Positions 48,397 to 62,040 of a stretch of 64,000 bases of DNA are shown here, in pieces. A program made the position numbers and the translations under genes. The DNA lies in assembly GCA_003342895.1 (NCBI GenBank), contig PTFA01000111.1, forward strand, positions 2,330,199 through 2,394,198, in the 5' to 3' direction. Below the pieces are notes generated by a model. That model was not told the origin of the DNA. It made no database searches and saw only the letters and a program-made list of their open reading frames with translations. Numbering within the stretch: position 1 is the first letter of the stretch; each line of letters opens with the position of its first letter. Origin of the DNA: Casuarius casuarius. Lineage: Eukaryota > Chordata > Aves > Casuariiformes > Casuariidae.

Positions 48397-49895
48397 ATCA
48401 CTGAATCACAAAACAACTGAGCTTGGAAGGGACCTCTGGAGATCATCTAGTCCAACCTCCCCTGATCAAGCCGGGTCACCTACAGCATGTTGCCCAGGAT
48501 TGTGCACAGACAGCTTTTAAATATCTCCNAGGAAGGAGGCGCCACAAACTCTCTGGGCAACCTGTTCCAGTGCTCTGTCATCCTCACAGCAAAGAAGATT
48601 TTCCTCATGTTCAGACAGAACTTCCTGTGTTCCACTTTGTGCCTGTTGCCTCTTGTCCTGTCGCTGGACACCACTGAGAAGAGTTTGGCCCTATCCTCTT
48701 TACACCCTCCCTTCAGATATTTACATGCATTGGTAAGATCTCCCTGAGTCTTCTCTTCTCCAGACTGAACAGGCCCAGCTCTCTCAGCCTTTCCTTATAT
48801 GAGAGATGNTCCAGTTCCTTCATCATCTTTGTAGCCCTCTGCCAAACTCGCTCCAGTAGCTCCATGTCTCTCTTGTTCTGGGGAGTCCAGACCTGGACAC
48901 AGCACTCCAGATACAGCCTCATACGGACTGAGTAGAGGGGAAGGATCACCTCCCTCCACCTGCTGGCAATGCTCTGCCTAAGGCAACCCAGGATACCATT
49001 GGCCTTCTTGGCCACAACGGCACATTGCTGGCTCATGGTCAACTTGTGGTCCACCAGGACTCCCAGGTCCTTCTCCACAGAGCTGCTTTCCAGCAGGTCA
49101 GCCCCCAGCCTGTACCCCGCCCAGGCATGGGGTGATTCCTCCCCAGGTGCACAAGCCTGTGCTTCCCTTCGTAGAACTTCATGAGGTTCCTCTCCACCCA
49201 ACTCTCCAGCCTGTCCAGATCCTTCTGAATGGCAACATAGCCCTCTGGGGTATCAGCCACACCTCCCAGTTTTGCATCATAGCAAACTTGCTGAGGAGGC
49301 ACTCTGTCCCTTCATCCAGATCATTGATGACTAAGTTGAACAAGACTGGACCCAGTACTGACCCCCTGGGGGACACCGCTACCTACAGGCCTCCAACTAG
49401 ACTGCGCCGCTGAGCCCAACCCTCTGAGCTCTGCCATTCAGCCAGTTCTCAGTCCACCTCACTGTCCACTCATCTATCCCACACTTCCTGAGCTTGCCTA
49501 TGAGGATGTTATGGGAGACAGCATCAAAAGGCTTGCTGAAGTCAAGGTAGGCAACATCCACTGCTCTCCCCTCACCTACTCAGGCAGTCATTCCATCATA
49601 GAAGGCTCTCAGGTTGCTTAAGCATGATTTCTCCTTTGTGAATCCATGCTGACTTCTGCTGATCAACTTCTTGTCCTTCATGTGTTTGGAAATGGTGTCC
49701 CGCATGAGCTGCTCTGTCAGCTTCCCAGGGATCAAGGTGAAGCTGACTGGCCTCACTGTAGTTCCTCGTGTCCTCCTCCTTGCCATTTTTGAAGACTGGA
49801 ATGACATTTGCTTTCTTCCAGTCCTCAGGCACTTCTCTTGATCGCCATGACCTTTCAAAGATGATTGAGAGTGGCCTTGCAAGATAATCAGTGCC
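48397..49895 (-). mobile_element. CR1 LINE, 5'-truncated, about 1.5 kb
   Basis: This is the largest repeat in the window. Its 3' end lies at low coordinates: AATCACTGAATCACAAAAC is the reverse complement of the CR1 terminal tandem motif. The GGAAGGGACCTCTGGAGATC block and the whole ORF2 C-terminal half follow in order. Similarity fades at about 49880-49900 (after GAGTGGCCTTGCAA), marking the 5' truncation inside the reverse-transcriptase fingers region. The element therefore lacks the 5' UTR, ORF1 and the endonuclease domain. Ambiguous bases at 48530 and 48809 fall inside it. Sequence style is that of the CR1-J/K-like groups of birds, a subfamily assignment from memory only. No target duplication is expected or seen. 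Confidence 0.95.
48480..49880 (-). pseudogene. CR1 ORF2 reverse-transcriptase remnant, frameshifted
   Basis: The minus-strand frames together cover the C-terminal half of CR1 ORF2. Around 49596-49948 a fingers segment contains SRSQHGFTKEKSCLSNL. Around 49520-49550 lies the first catalytic-aspartate block YLDFSK. At 49179-49376 the palm segment carries [20 protein letters not shown]. The thumb and tail then run through DKLTMSQQ-like sequence (here [20 protein letters not shown], 48713-49201) and TEHWNRLPRE (48480-48674), ending in a TAG. The pieces lie in different phases. One base is missing exactly where the second catalytic aspartate pair should be (about 49275-49285). Further frame changes lie near 49115-49135 and 48735-48750. 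It is an inactive relic. Confidence 0.92.
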
Positions 49896-52800
49896 ACTGG
49901 GTTTTTTTGCAATCTCTGTATTGCAAAGATGTTTATGGGAGCTATCAAGCTCTCTTTATAAAATCCACTAAAGAGACAGCAAGTTGAAAACTTTAGTTCA
50001 AAGTGAAAGATTCCTTATTTGCCATATTTCCAAATCACTGAATCCTCTATTATGCAGTTTCTTGAACTATACATCCTTACCATTCACTATTTTGCTTTTA
50101 TTTTGTGAATGCATGCCTACATAAATACTACCTTGAAAGTAAAATCATACTGCAGATAAACAGCTATACCTACACAAGTAAATAACGCAGGACAATCAAA
50201 GCAGTTATGTAGAGCAAAACAGTTAATGGCAAGGACCCAAGGTACACACTATCTTCATTTCCAGCATTTTACTTCAGACTGTCTGTAACCTGGTCCAATG
50301 GACTGAAAACTCATTAGCACCAGGTGAATCTTGGAGTACGTCCTCGGGTTCAGTTTCCTCTGAAAGCAATCTATTTTGCACACTTTAAGATCATGCCATG
50401 ATTGAATCAAACTCAGTCAGCAGGGAGAAGTAGGAGATTTGCTTCAAAAGCACAATTCTAATCTGAACTAAAACATGGACCCAGTTTCACCCCTTTTATT
50501 TTCATGCATGATGTGACTTCTTATAGAAAGGTCGGTGATTAATGTTGCACTGCTAGCATTCCCTTATTAAAAAATGAATACACTGAAATGTTTTCCTAGA
50601 GCAAAGAAAATCAATATAAACATAATTATCAAGAAAATTAATAAATCTCAAAATTCAAGTAATGTTTTCCTTTTTCTGTAAATGAATGTTTCCAGTTCTA
50701 TTTTATTTCTTCCATCAGACATGTTTATCATACATTCCTGAAATCTTAAAAAAAAAAGTTTCCTAAAGAGTATATCTGCCTAGTAGAATGTATTTGTAAT
50801 GGACTAATTCTGAAAATAGCGAGCCTGACCTAAAATCTATCATTAGTTTCTTTCTATATTAGGTCTAAACTTCTAAGATATTCAAAAAATATATATTTTT
50901 GGCAGATTGTACCTAACAGGAATGTTAAGCTCAGAACCTGTTCAAACAAATGACAAATAGACTACGAAATCAGAAATCACAGAAAATTGGTTTAATATCA
51001 TCCAGAACAATTCAAAATAGGCAATATTACTGGATCTCTGACTCCAAATTAATAATTATTTTCTCAGAACACTCATGGTTATGGTGAGTGTCAGTATTTT
51101 ACATATAAACACAAACAATGTAATCTAAATTAAGCAGAGCAAAAAATCTTATATTTTGCTGATAGTAGACTTTTCAGCAATAAAACTAGGCATAAACAAG
51201 TATAAAACAAGTCCTAGGCCTTGGCTGAAGTGAGTTACTATCAAGAGAATAGCATCAACAGAGTCACCTTCATGGATGTCCCCTCAACTTTTTAAGGTTA
51301 TAAATAAAATGAAGATATTTCTTTAGCACCATCACACAAATATTTGATGAGAAATGGTCATTTCAGGGGATGAAACTCACTGTAGTCCTATCCATGTTTC
51401 AATTAATTCTAAATTAAAAGACATTTTACACCCCTAACCCTATTTCAGTTTGACACATCTGCTCAAGTTGCTTTACACAGTGATTAAGGAGCAACATAGC
51501 ACAAGTATATAGTTTCCAACAGTAGGCAGTGGCAAACATCTTAGTATTTATTATTTACTAGAGGAATTAAGAGGGGCTGGAGTGGGGGACGGAGAAAGGT
51601 GGAAGAGAGATCCAGTGTTATAGGCATAGTGATCTTGTCCTATTCAGATTTCTATGTGGTCAGAAGTGAGTGAACAGAGATCTGATTTGAAAAAAAGGGC
51701 TGTACCCTTACCACTGTTATCCTGAGTGTATGTAAACTATTTCTAGGCCATATGGACAACAGAGAAGGTAAGCACAAGGTCCTTATATACCCCATAGATC
51801 TGTTCTTCTGCACTGTCTTTCAGTACAGGATCTGAAATATGACTTCATCACTAGAGATTACCGGGATGAGTTAATATTTCTTTACTCACAGCTGGAGGGT
51901 TTCCATAACCACTGTTCTTAAAAAACATGTGGAAATCTCCACATGTTGCAAGCCCTCTGGTATATATACAGCTAATGGAAAATTCTTGTGGACATCTATG
52001 AGGTGAGAAAGAAAAGTCAGGAAGTATATATGACTTTAGTTATATTCAGTATTCCACATCTGGTCACTCTGAAACAGATAAGAGTGGATTTAAGACCACA
52101 AAAAATTGTCTTAAAATGTATATGAAGACAGATCATACAGCAATGCGTAAAAACAGTATGAAAATAGAGAGCCAGCACAATACATATTCTGTTTGTTAAA
52201 TCACTAATCAAGCCTTTGGCCATGGTTTAACATTCCTGAAATGCACTGTAGAAAACACAGCTGGTAATGTTTAATTAAAATATTTCTTCTGCTTTAGTGA
52301 AACTTAATTCTCTATTGAATCACATTGAGAAATCTCTCCTTTGCTGAGAAACAATCAGCAAAGGCTGGAAGTCCCAGGTGTACCTCCTCTTCCCCCTACC
52401 TAAGGAAACATCAGAGACTCTCTCAGCTTAATTGTCAGCAAATACCACCACAGAAACTCCAGACTTCAAAGCAGAACAATCAGGGAAGATATTTCTTTCC
52501 TCCTGAGCCTCTCTCAGAAGGGTGTGCTCAAGTTATTGCAGAATCTTCAATCAGCTCCCCAAAATACCACTGGGATGAGAATGTAAGAATAATCAAGCAC
52601 TACGTATTTTAAAAGAACCAGAAAACATCAGTAATTTCATTTGGGTAGCTAAATAACAGAACTGCAAAACCAGAAGTTATGAACATTCACTCAGACTACC
52701 AAAAGTTGTCCAGGCTTTCTGTTTGCTAATNGTTCACATGCACAGAAAAAATTTGTTGCACAACTGGTTGAAGATGACTTTTTGAGAATAGAGAATACCA

Positions 52801-55800
52801 CATACATAAATAGCCTGTTCTTTGGGTATCAGAGGACAAATAAAAAGTCAGTGGCTCCTGAAAAAGCTACAGGACAGACTTTGATCATCTGAAAATATCT
52901 ACACAAAACTAGTCACTAACATAATCAGAGTCCAACCTCTTCCTACAGAGAAAGTATGTGATTTTTGCAAACTGTCATTTTTTTGCAATGAAAAATTCAG
53001 CCGTCTCCTGTGCCCTTAATAGCAAAAAAAGACCCACTGCTCTGATTTTGCCCCACTCCTACAAGACTTTTGACATATTGCCCTTCATAAGTACAAGCAG
53101 CACAGACACTAGCTCCTCTCTGAGTTGTGACTGCTTAATATTACAGCAAATTCCAGTGCAAATTAGCTTTGAGCTTGACAGTAACTGATGATTACTCTTC
53201 AACCACCCTAGTACAATTTAGCAGCAATGCTCTCCAAAATACCACAGAAGTAGATCACATAGCAGAGAGACTGGATAGGTAAAAAGACAGATGATACAAT
53301 AGAAGCCCAGAAACCTGAAAAAAGACCACAGATTTGGGGCCTCTGTAGGACCAAACTCAGAGTTACATAGCCTCAAAATACTTTTTTATGCAATAGGCTT
53401 TCCAAAAATCTAATGAAAAATGAGTCGCAAGTTCCATTTTCTTTTCTATCCCCCATCTTAACAATTGTAATTCTAGATTCTGTGTAAAATGCATAGCAAG
53501 CTAACACTGATCTTTGAAAAAAGAACTCAAAAATGACCTCTAAAATAACCTTGCAACTAACGTTGCAAGGTCTATAAACAGAAAGCGGTCTACAACCCAC
53601 GATCAGACCTATGTTAGTGAAAGTGTGCAGCAGTACATAATGAAGTAATATTGAAATATGAAAAAGGAAATTAAATAAAAGTCCCTTTGAAATGATTGGA
53701 TGTTTCAGTGCCTAGATGTGGGGAACAATGAACAAGTCAAAAGGAGAGGGGAACACAGATACAAGATAAAGTAGACCTAGAGGAATACATTTCTCAGAGT
53801 GAAAGTATGGCCCCAGTAGGTGTCTTTAACAGTCAGAGATACATACGTGTAGACCCACAAATTCTTCAAGCATGCCAAGCCAAAGAAAAAGCTAAATTAA
53901 CTAGTCTCAGCAAGTACATGAAATGTGAAAATTATCTTTACTGGAAAGTATAGTCTTAACAATATATTTTTGATGTTTTATTTCAGAATTGTAAAATTTA
54001 TGTTGTCCAATATTGCACTTGCATTGAAATAAAGATACTCTTCGTCTAGTGAGAAAATGATAGTGAGAAGTCACATATATGCTAGTAAAATCTATCTCTA
54101 TAGGAGGAGTCATTCTTAAAATGGGAACATCAGAAAGTGCTTCAGCAACCAGCATCCAACTACACAGTTTCTCTGTCTAACAGGATGCATTTCTCTGAGC
54201 AGCAGAGCTTACGGCTCTGAAACCTAGCAGCTGGTTAAACAGCCATCGGCTNGTGACTTGAGTGAGCTAATATAGCTTCTTAGCACGGAAGAGAAGGTAA
54301 TGTGTAAAGCACTTGGATCTATATGGCCGGAGTATGTGACAGGACATAGAAGGACACAAACTTTATTTTTCAATGGGTATTGAGAAAAGCTTTTCCTTTT
54401 GAGTTGAGACAAAGAGGTGAGAAATAAGTAAGTCTTTATTAGTGGAATTTTCTGTCTTCTGTGAGCTAGTCTACACCTTAGAAATAAAACATGAGCTGAT
54501 CACTTTGGTCAGCCAAATGACTTTCCATCTGTCTTCAAATATCATGAGCATCTCTCTACAGCTGCATTCATGCCTCTACATTATATAAAGATTCTCTTTG
54601 CTTCCTTTAATCTCCTCTGTAGCTAAAATAAAAATTAGAGTATTTACACTTACATTAAACATGGATGTGTGTGGACCTTTTCTCAAGAACAATTCCTTCC
54701 TGATTTAAAATGCACTATGATTTAGAAACTATATAAGAAGTTACAGAAAATTATCAGAGAAACAGCTACAAGGGATTAGGTGGCAGACAATCGCTGACAT
54801 TGTATAATTATAGCCTTCAGCAAATACTGATCTTATTACTTAAGATATAAGCAAATTTATTTTCAAGTAATAAAACAAGTCCTTGGTAAAGACTTTTTTT
54901 TATATCAAATTTCTTCAGATCAATGCTCTATACAAACTAAAAGTTCCTCTCTCTTCCTCCAACACATTAATGTTGCTGACTGAAATCCATGCCCCACCAG
55001 CAAACTTGCAGGTCAATCCTTGTCAGCCATGAGACAAAGATGTTTAAAGCATGACCAGCATAAGCAAAAAACACTATCATAGATACAATTGTTTTAGCAA
55101 AAGTGCAGTTTAGGGATGATATACCCTGATATACATTAGGCTAGCAAAATTATATTATGCACTATGTTTACACTACAGTGCTCTATCATTCCAACACATG
55201 GCTACAACAATCAAAAAATATATTCACTCTGTGATATAACAGTGAACTTGAAACAGCATTCAATTCACAATTTCTGTGCAATCAGGGGAACCAGGGAATC
55301 TTAGAATACAGATTTTTTTGATCACCATCAAAAAATTAACTAATGTAAGAACAAGAGACTAATCCCAGAACTAGTTCTTAAGAGGAAAGAGAAGCTGAGT
55401 ATTGGAGAGGAAGAGGAGAGATGGAGAGCTTTGAATGAGCAAATAGATTTCAGATTTATTGTTGGGTAAGGGGGATGCTTCTAGATGCAGTCTTGGAAGA
55501 AATGAAATGAGCTTTGGAATGAAGGAAGAGGAAGCAGAATGGCAAAGAGACTGATGTGGTCAAGCATAAAGATGAATTGCCTTGGGTTAGGCTAAAGAGA
55601 TGAGAAGCAGATTTGATTACAGCGGGGAAAAAAAGAGGAGCTCAAACAAATTGACCAACATATCAGTCTTGCAAACACATTGTAGATTAAAAAAACTTAA
55701 TTCTTACAAGCCCTAAAAATTTTAAATGTACTAGAGGATGATTCTGTACAAAGCCAGACTGTGTAACATAATAGCAAATCTTAGTTTCCATGTATTTCCC

Positions 55801-58800
55801 TGTATAGATCTACACTGTCTGTATAGTGGAAATACTGTCGTCACACATAGTCTCTGGTCATACAAGGAATTCAGTGTTGGTGTGATCATTGCTTGTCCTT
55901 CAGGTTAGAATATAAGTTCTATACATGAGTGTTCTGCTAGTCATTTCAATTTTCTTTCTTTAAAAAAGATCTTCTTTCCCCGAAACACTTTAAAAGCCTT
56001 TCTGTAAAATATGAAGATCATGATGAGTGCATTTTTCAGTGCTCATTAAAATGTACTTCATTTGTTCTTAGGTTTCTATAGTTACCTCCACGACCTGCAT
56101 TTTGTTCATTACTTTAAAAATTCAATTAAGTTCGAAAACTACTCATTTTAAATCTTCAGAGTGTGCTGGAGTACACCAATCTGTCTTGGCTAAACCTAAG
56201 AATACTTGCAAATTCTATTGTTATTAATAGTGCAGCTTTTCAGACAAGTGTTTCTTTTCCCTGTAGCCAAAATATAGGCTGTAGAAATTTCTCCATAACC
56301 AGGGTTCATCTCATTCCAATAGCTAATTTTAGGTGTCTCTGAACACTGGTGAGTGAAAAGAGAGGAAATTAGTTACCTTGGAGACACAAGGCAGTAACAA
56401 AAAGTAAACAGAAAGTGAGATCTAAGGTTATTGCTTAGGTAGAATACCTCAGCATAGGCACTAATCTATTAGTATTCATTAAGTAAAACATCATCTTTGA
56501 TCATTCTACCAAAGACATGCAAACCATTCTACTATCTGTGTTGTAGATACATGTATGCTGAGAGTGAGACTATAGGTCTAATCTTACACAACTGTCATAG
56601 AAGAAGTGTACATCTTCTAGCCTGGCTTCTTCATTAGTTAGCTGTTCTGACAGAAGAGTATGCCTAAGCAAAGCCGGTACCGAAGCTTTTTTCCCCAATT
56701 AGGGAGCAAAAGGTTTGGAGACCCAAGTTATCTTCCCAGTGTCTGATAACTTGCTAACACACCTACCAGGGAAGCAAGGTAGCTCATCCAGTAGTTCTCC
56801 ATTAATCCTACACTTTGCATTACTAGCCTATAGCCTATAACCAGTCTCTTGCAGCTTAACAGAGAAACATCATAAAACGAAGTGGCTATAGAAGGAAAGC
56901 ATGAGACAAGAAAACATAGTTACCATTCGTATTGTCAAATGAGATTTTTCTATTGTAAGTTCTGCACCTTAGTGCCTGAGATGGGCATTTAGCTTTCCCA
57001 CCTCCACCCAGGACTGACTGCTTAGAGAATTCTGAAAAGTATTTTTCAGACATTACTAAAAGATAGATTCCCCTTCTGGAGCGGAAGGCAGTGATGAGAA
57101 CATTACCTGTTTGTTCCTTGCTTCCATAGGATCTCCCATTTTTTCTTTACCCATCCCTTGTAGAAGTTTATCATCTATTCATAACTGGCAGAAGTGTTTC
57201 ACATAAGAAGATTAGGATTTTAAGAAATATGTGTTCCTTCCCTGAGCCTTTGTGATAAACATTTTTAATAGGTGGACAAACTTGAGCATTCCTTTTCTTG
57301 AAGCCACAACAGTAAAACTTTAAGTCATGTGCCTTGAAATACTTATAGTTTTATAATCACCTTGCTAGATTCATTGCATTCATGTTGCTATTAGATCATG
57401 CAAACATGAAGCAGCAGATTGCAAAATTGGGAATGAAGTCCTTTGAAAGACTAATCTTCTTTCTCTGCATCTGTTTTAGGGGAACTCATCCCAGTATTGT
57501 TTCTGAAAACACCAGCCATTCCAATTATTCCCATTTGAAAGGGCTGGCTTTCCCTGAACTCAATATCTAACAATAAACAAGCATCACATCAAGAAAACAA
57601 AACTGCTTTCTGAGATGATGAGATAAAATTGTTCTAGTACGGTAACAGTGATGAGTAAATGCACTCAACAGAATTTTATTAGAAATGCAGTTTTTAAAAA
57701 TGTTAATCTTGGCTGAAACATAAAACAACACTTGCTTATTAATAGAATACTTTTATTTTAGATAGACTAAATGGTTTTAATTAACCAATGTTATAATTTA
57801 ATACATTTAAATGAGAATTTATTGAAATAATTAATCAAATAGCATTCATTCTCTTGGCTTAAAGAGAAGTGCTATGCATGCTTAATATCAAGCAAGAAAT
57901 TAGAAGTGGTATTTTTTGAGAATTTCTGCATAGAATGAAGATAAGGCAACAGTGAACCAGTTTCTGTGCAAGACCTGATATAACCAGGTTTTAGTTTAAC
58001 ATTGTCTAATTTCTCACCAGAGATTCAGTGGAGGGGAGAGGGATCAGTACAGCTGAACCAATATGGATTTAACACTAACGTAGGAACTGAGAGGATGTCA
58101 GACCTTACTTTCAACTTCAGGTGGAACGGGGAAAGTAGCTACCATTCTCGCAAAACCAAAACCTTCCTACTGATCGGAAAATGCAGAATCTTCCCTTTCA
58201 ACTGTTCATTTATTGAACTGCTAAAAGGCGATGAGAGCATCAGTGAATGTTAGCTCCCTAAAGCTGAGATTCAAAACAGCAATTGCAAACAGTTATTAAG
58301 GGAGTATCTTAGAATTTGCTGGATGTTTGTTACTACCCTGCTCACTTTCTTGGTATGTATATTCTATTTTCTTTTACCTGATCTCTGTATTTCAGATCTT
58401 TATGGAAGAGGCTAGCTCCTATAAGGTTAAGGCCCAGAACACTGATATCTGAATCACACCCTGCTTTATCTGAACTAAAACAAATGATACAGCTCTAATG
58501 GTTCATCTGTTCATCAGGTTTCTCACCACCTGGCTGAAAAAAAGGATTCTGGTAACATGAACAAAGTAATGTTTATGGACAAAGAAGCTGCAGCATTGTA
58601 TTAGTAATCCAGGAATAGAAAATGGTCTTAATACAAATTCGCTGTCAGCTATCCATTCTCCAGAGAAGCTGTGATGCATCTCTCATTCTCAACTTTGCTG
58701 CTCCTGTAGAATATCAGAAAGAAATTCTCTTAGTTTTCCCACTAAAAAACTATAAAGCTAAGAAGTAATGTGTGCCTCCTTCTTTACTGACAAAAAATTA

Positions 58801-61800
58801 AAGCAGCAAAATCAATACTAAGATTGGACTGGTTTATGTATATACTGTCTCTGAAAGGAAATAAGATTAGTTAGGGTAACCAGTTTTCTGCAAATCAGAA
58901 CAACTAAAGAAGGAAGGAAGGNACAAAAGATGAAAAGCTTATTCCANCCCCTCCGCTTGTTTTTCACTGCTTTGGCAAACAGTCTACTGTATACTGCTAC
59001 AATGTTGTGCCCTTCTTGGGTCCAGAAGAGAAATGAATGCCTGAGAAACATAAAGAGGGGGTATATAGGGAATAACATAGGAAACAAGGGAGAAATTTTG
59101 GAGGAGAAGAGGAAACTGGGGGAAGATAGAGATGGCAGTAAGAAGTAAAACCAGAAGCCATGCCATGCCAGCAGCTAAGGAGTCTTTTAGCAGTGGAACC
59201 ACACTGAGAAATTCTCAGCTTGGGTATCCTAGGTCAGGAGATGCAGCCAAGCACAAGTTTATCAGGAATCTTGTAAAATAACATGTTTTCAACTGTGCAT
59301 TACCGTATATATCTTAATAGGTCCATGTGTTACTGGTGCCAAAAAGAAAGCACAGAAAATATCAATTTTCCTTCTTTTCTAAGCAAACTTAATAATAAAT
59401 ACAATAAAAATTATTATTTTCCCTTGGACGGAGGACAATACTTTGCTACACTACCAAGACACTTTTGCCAAGACCCAAATGACACTGCCACAGTTATTCA
59501 TTCAAAATCTGTAAATCAAAGTCTGAATCTAGATTTCTGGAAGGTAAGTAATGCAGAATACAATTATCCTCCCATTGTGGCAATGAGAAAAATTTTGCCC
59601 ATTAGACTAAATCTTTAATCTGTCCATCACTGAAAGTATTTTTCTCCATAATTCAATTACATATTTTTAAAGTGAAATAATGTTCATATTCAGCAGGTTC
59701 TCTATTATCCCTTATGCTTTCTCACATCCATCTAGACTTGCTCTTAAGTGTTCCTGCTTACAATTTCTGTTATTTAGATACTGTAAACTTACTACATCAT
59801 TCAGTGTTGCTCAAAATTACATTCTCAAGTAATCTTTATATCAACAAATTTATAATTTATGAATGAATTATTTAAAGTCNTTCTAGAAATCTCTGTAATG
59901 GAAAGGATGCCTATGGGCTCTTGTAAGGAGATGCTCTTCTTCTGATCAAATGTGAAGTGTTTCAGAGCAGAGACATAGGGGATTTTTCTGAAATACAGTT
60001 GGTTTTGATTCTGACTTCAAAGACATATTTCTGCAAACCATACAAAATAATTTGTTTTAAGAGACACTTGGAATTTGTTTCAACTGATCTTCAGTGCCAG
60101 ACATGTATTTTATTCTCTTTCCTCTTCTGACTCAGATTCATTTTCCTGGTCAGAAAGGTCTGGAATTGGGAACTGTAAGACAGCTGCCACTCAACTGGCT
60201 CAGCTCTTCTGCAGAGATGTGAAGACTGGAGAATATTCTTATAATTCCTGTATTACGTTATACACTTTCCAAAAGTACATACTTCTAATAGCAACCTCCC
60301 GGTACCTAAGTTGCTCATCAGTTATCAATAATGTGTCAATTGCCATTGTTTTATGGGTTTTCTCTGTGTTTGATTCCATGAGCAGCTCTGCCTTTCCTCT
60401 TTGAGGGCACACTCATTTCATCCTTGGCTCTGCAACCATGTAGGCCTGTAATACGGCATTGCCATTGCTAGTCACTGATCATAAGCTTTGTACTGAGTTT
60501 GCGAAGCCTCAGAACTAAGACTTGTCAGGCTTGCTCTTTCTGAACTTTCCTTGACCTGCATGCAACTTTGTTTTACTTGNTTTAGCTGTAACAGTAATTT
60601 CTCTAATTGACCAGGTGTCTATGGCTCATTTGTTTTAATTTTGTTTAACTTTGTATGGTACCACCGCAGTTTTACAACCAATATAATGATGTAGTATGGA
60701 GAAATACAGGCCTGGTATGAAAGCAGAGGCCGTGAGAAGTGGAGACGCGAGGTGCAGTGGAGAGGAGTATAGGCAAGCGATGATTTGAGATTGGGCATAG
60801 GCTTGGCACTGGAGACACCATGGCTGTACACCACTCACTAATGGTAAATGTAAAAAGTGCAGACCTGGAGCTGGACAAAATTGGTCTTGATGGTAACAAA
60901 GAGAACAAAGAAATAGTATCAAACATGTAAAGGGCATCATATATAGTAAATCTGGATGCAACTTGGAGCTGAAGACTAATGAAGAAAGAGAAAGATGTAA
61001 AAGCATGTTATCAAACATATAAAAATGACCTTAAGTGAATCCCAGAGGGACAAAGCAACCAGCAACATAGAGATCATGTTCCTCCCAAACGACTCCAGAG
61101 ACTGACAGCTTATGGTGTTATTCCTCTCCAGCAGTCCAAAGGTACTGACTTTAAGACTCAGAGGAGCAATGGAAAGGTGATCATAATCCCTAGAAAATGA
61201 ATAGAAAGAAGTATGTGTGTGTTTTACAATTTTAATTGTATTATTACTATCATTGAGAATTTTTCCATATAGAAGTACTCCAACTGCATTATTATTCTTT
61301 CTTTTTCTATAATAATTAGATCTAGACTAATAATGTTTCTTGAATTAGACAGTTAATGACAAGATTTCCATTATATTAACAATAAATTCTTGTCTCTATT
61401 TATATACATGATGTGCTTCCTCTTTCCCATAAACAAGATTTTGAGCATAACAGCTCGCAAAAGCATCATGGTGGAAGTCACCAGATAAATGTGAGCACCA
61501 CTGCAGCTGCCACATCAGCATCCCAAGTGGGGTCACAGGCCTTCTCTGACCTATCCATCATCACGCTGTCCCAGTGCACCTTTCCCAGAGTGAATCTGCA
61601 GTTGGGTCCAAGTTCAGCAGTGTGCTTAGCCNCTGGCTTGACATATTCATTCTCCTGAACATTTCTCCCTGTGATTAGCAGTGGACATGCCTGGGAGTCA
61701 AAATCTATTTTCTCCGTATGAATTGTAAGAGTAATACATAACATAGTAGCTGCTTGTATTGCCTTTCTGGACCTTCCTGACTGCTTAGAAGTCCACTCTG

Positions 61801-61950
61801 GGAAAGTATGTCCTTTCTATTAACTATAACTTAACTATTCAAAAAAAAAAAAATCTTTACTGGAACATTTTCAGAAAATGTTAAACAATATTCGTGCTGA
61901 AACAGGTTATCTTTTCACAACTACTATTATGTTTTATTTTTATTCTTGTG
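49896..61950. other. AT-rich unique sequence, no gene recognised
   Basis: About 12 kb with no recognised exon, RNA gene or interspersed repeat. Open frames such as 52325-52612 (+), 59283-59618 (+), 60075-60404 (+) and 60635-61018 (-) show no domain I recognise, and the last overlaps two other minus-strand frames. 57650-57900 is especially AT-rich, with homeodomain-type TAATTA/ATTA words, which are common by chance at this composition. 61413-61744 is GC-richer and open on both strands (see findings). Confidence 0.5.
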
Positions 61951-61954
61951 GTGG

Positions 61955-62040
61955 TCAGACTCATTTAAACTAATGCAGCTGTGCTATTAAAAATATCACC
62001 CCCTGGTTTAGGTAAGTCTGTCTACCCTAAGCAGTAGGGT
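61955..62040. mobile_element. Possible ancient hAT-type DNA transposon relic
   Basis: TTAAACTAATGCAGCTGTGC, AAAATATCACCCCCTGG and TCTGTCTACCCTAAG, in this order, recall the inner and terminal parts of old non-autonomous hAT-like elements of sauropsids, whose ends contain 'gtctac(a)c'. The match is by memory, short and diverged, and no matching opposite end is visible. Confidence 0.25.

Noticed and set aside
48969..49413. Plus-strand open frames across the CR1 copy
   Set aside because: They are antisense shadows of the CR1 reverse-transcriptase remnant.
60635..61018. 127-codon minus-strand frame with hydrophobic segments
   Set aside because: Another minus-strand frame is also open over the same bases and the composition follows purine-rich plus-strand DNA, which gives leucine/serine-rich antisense translations by chance. 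No family is recognised.
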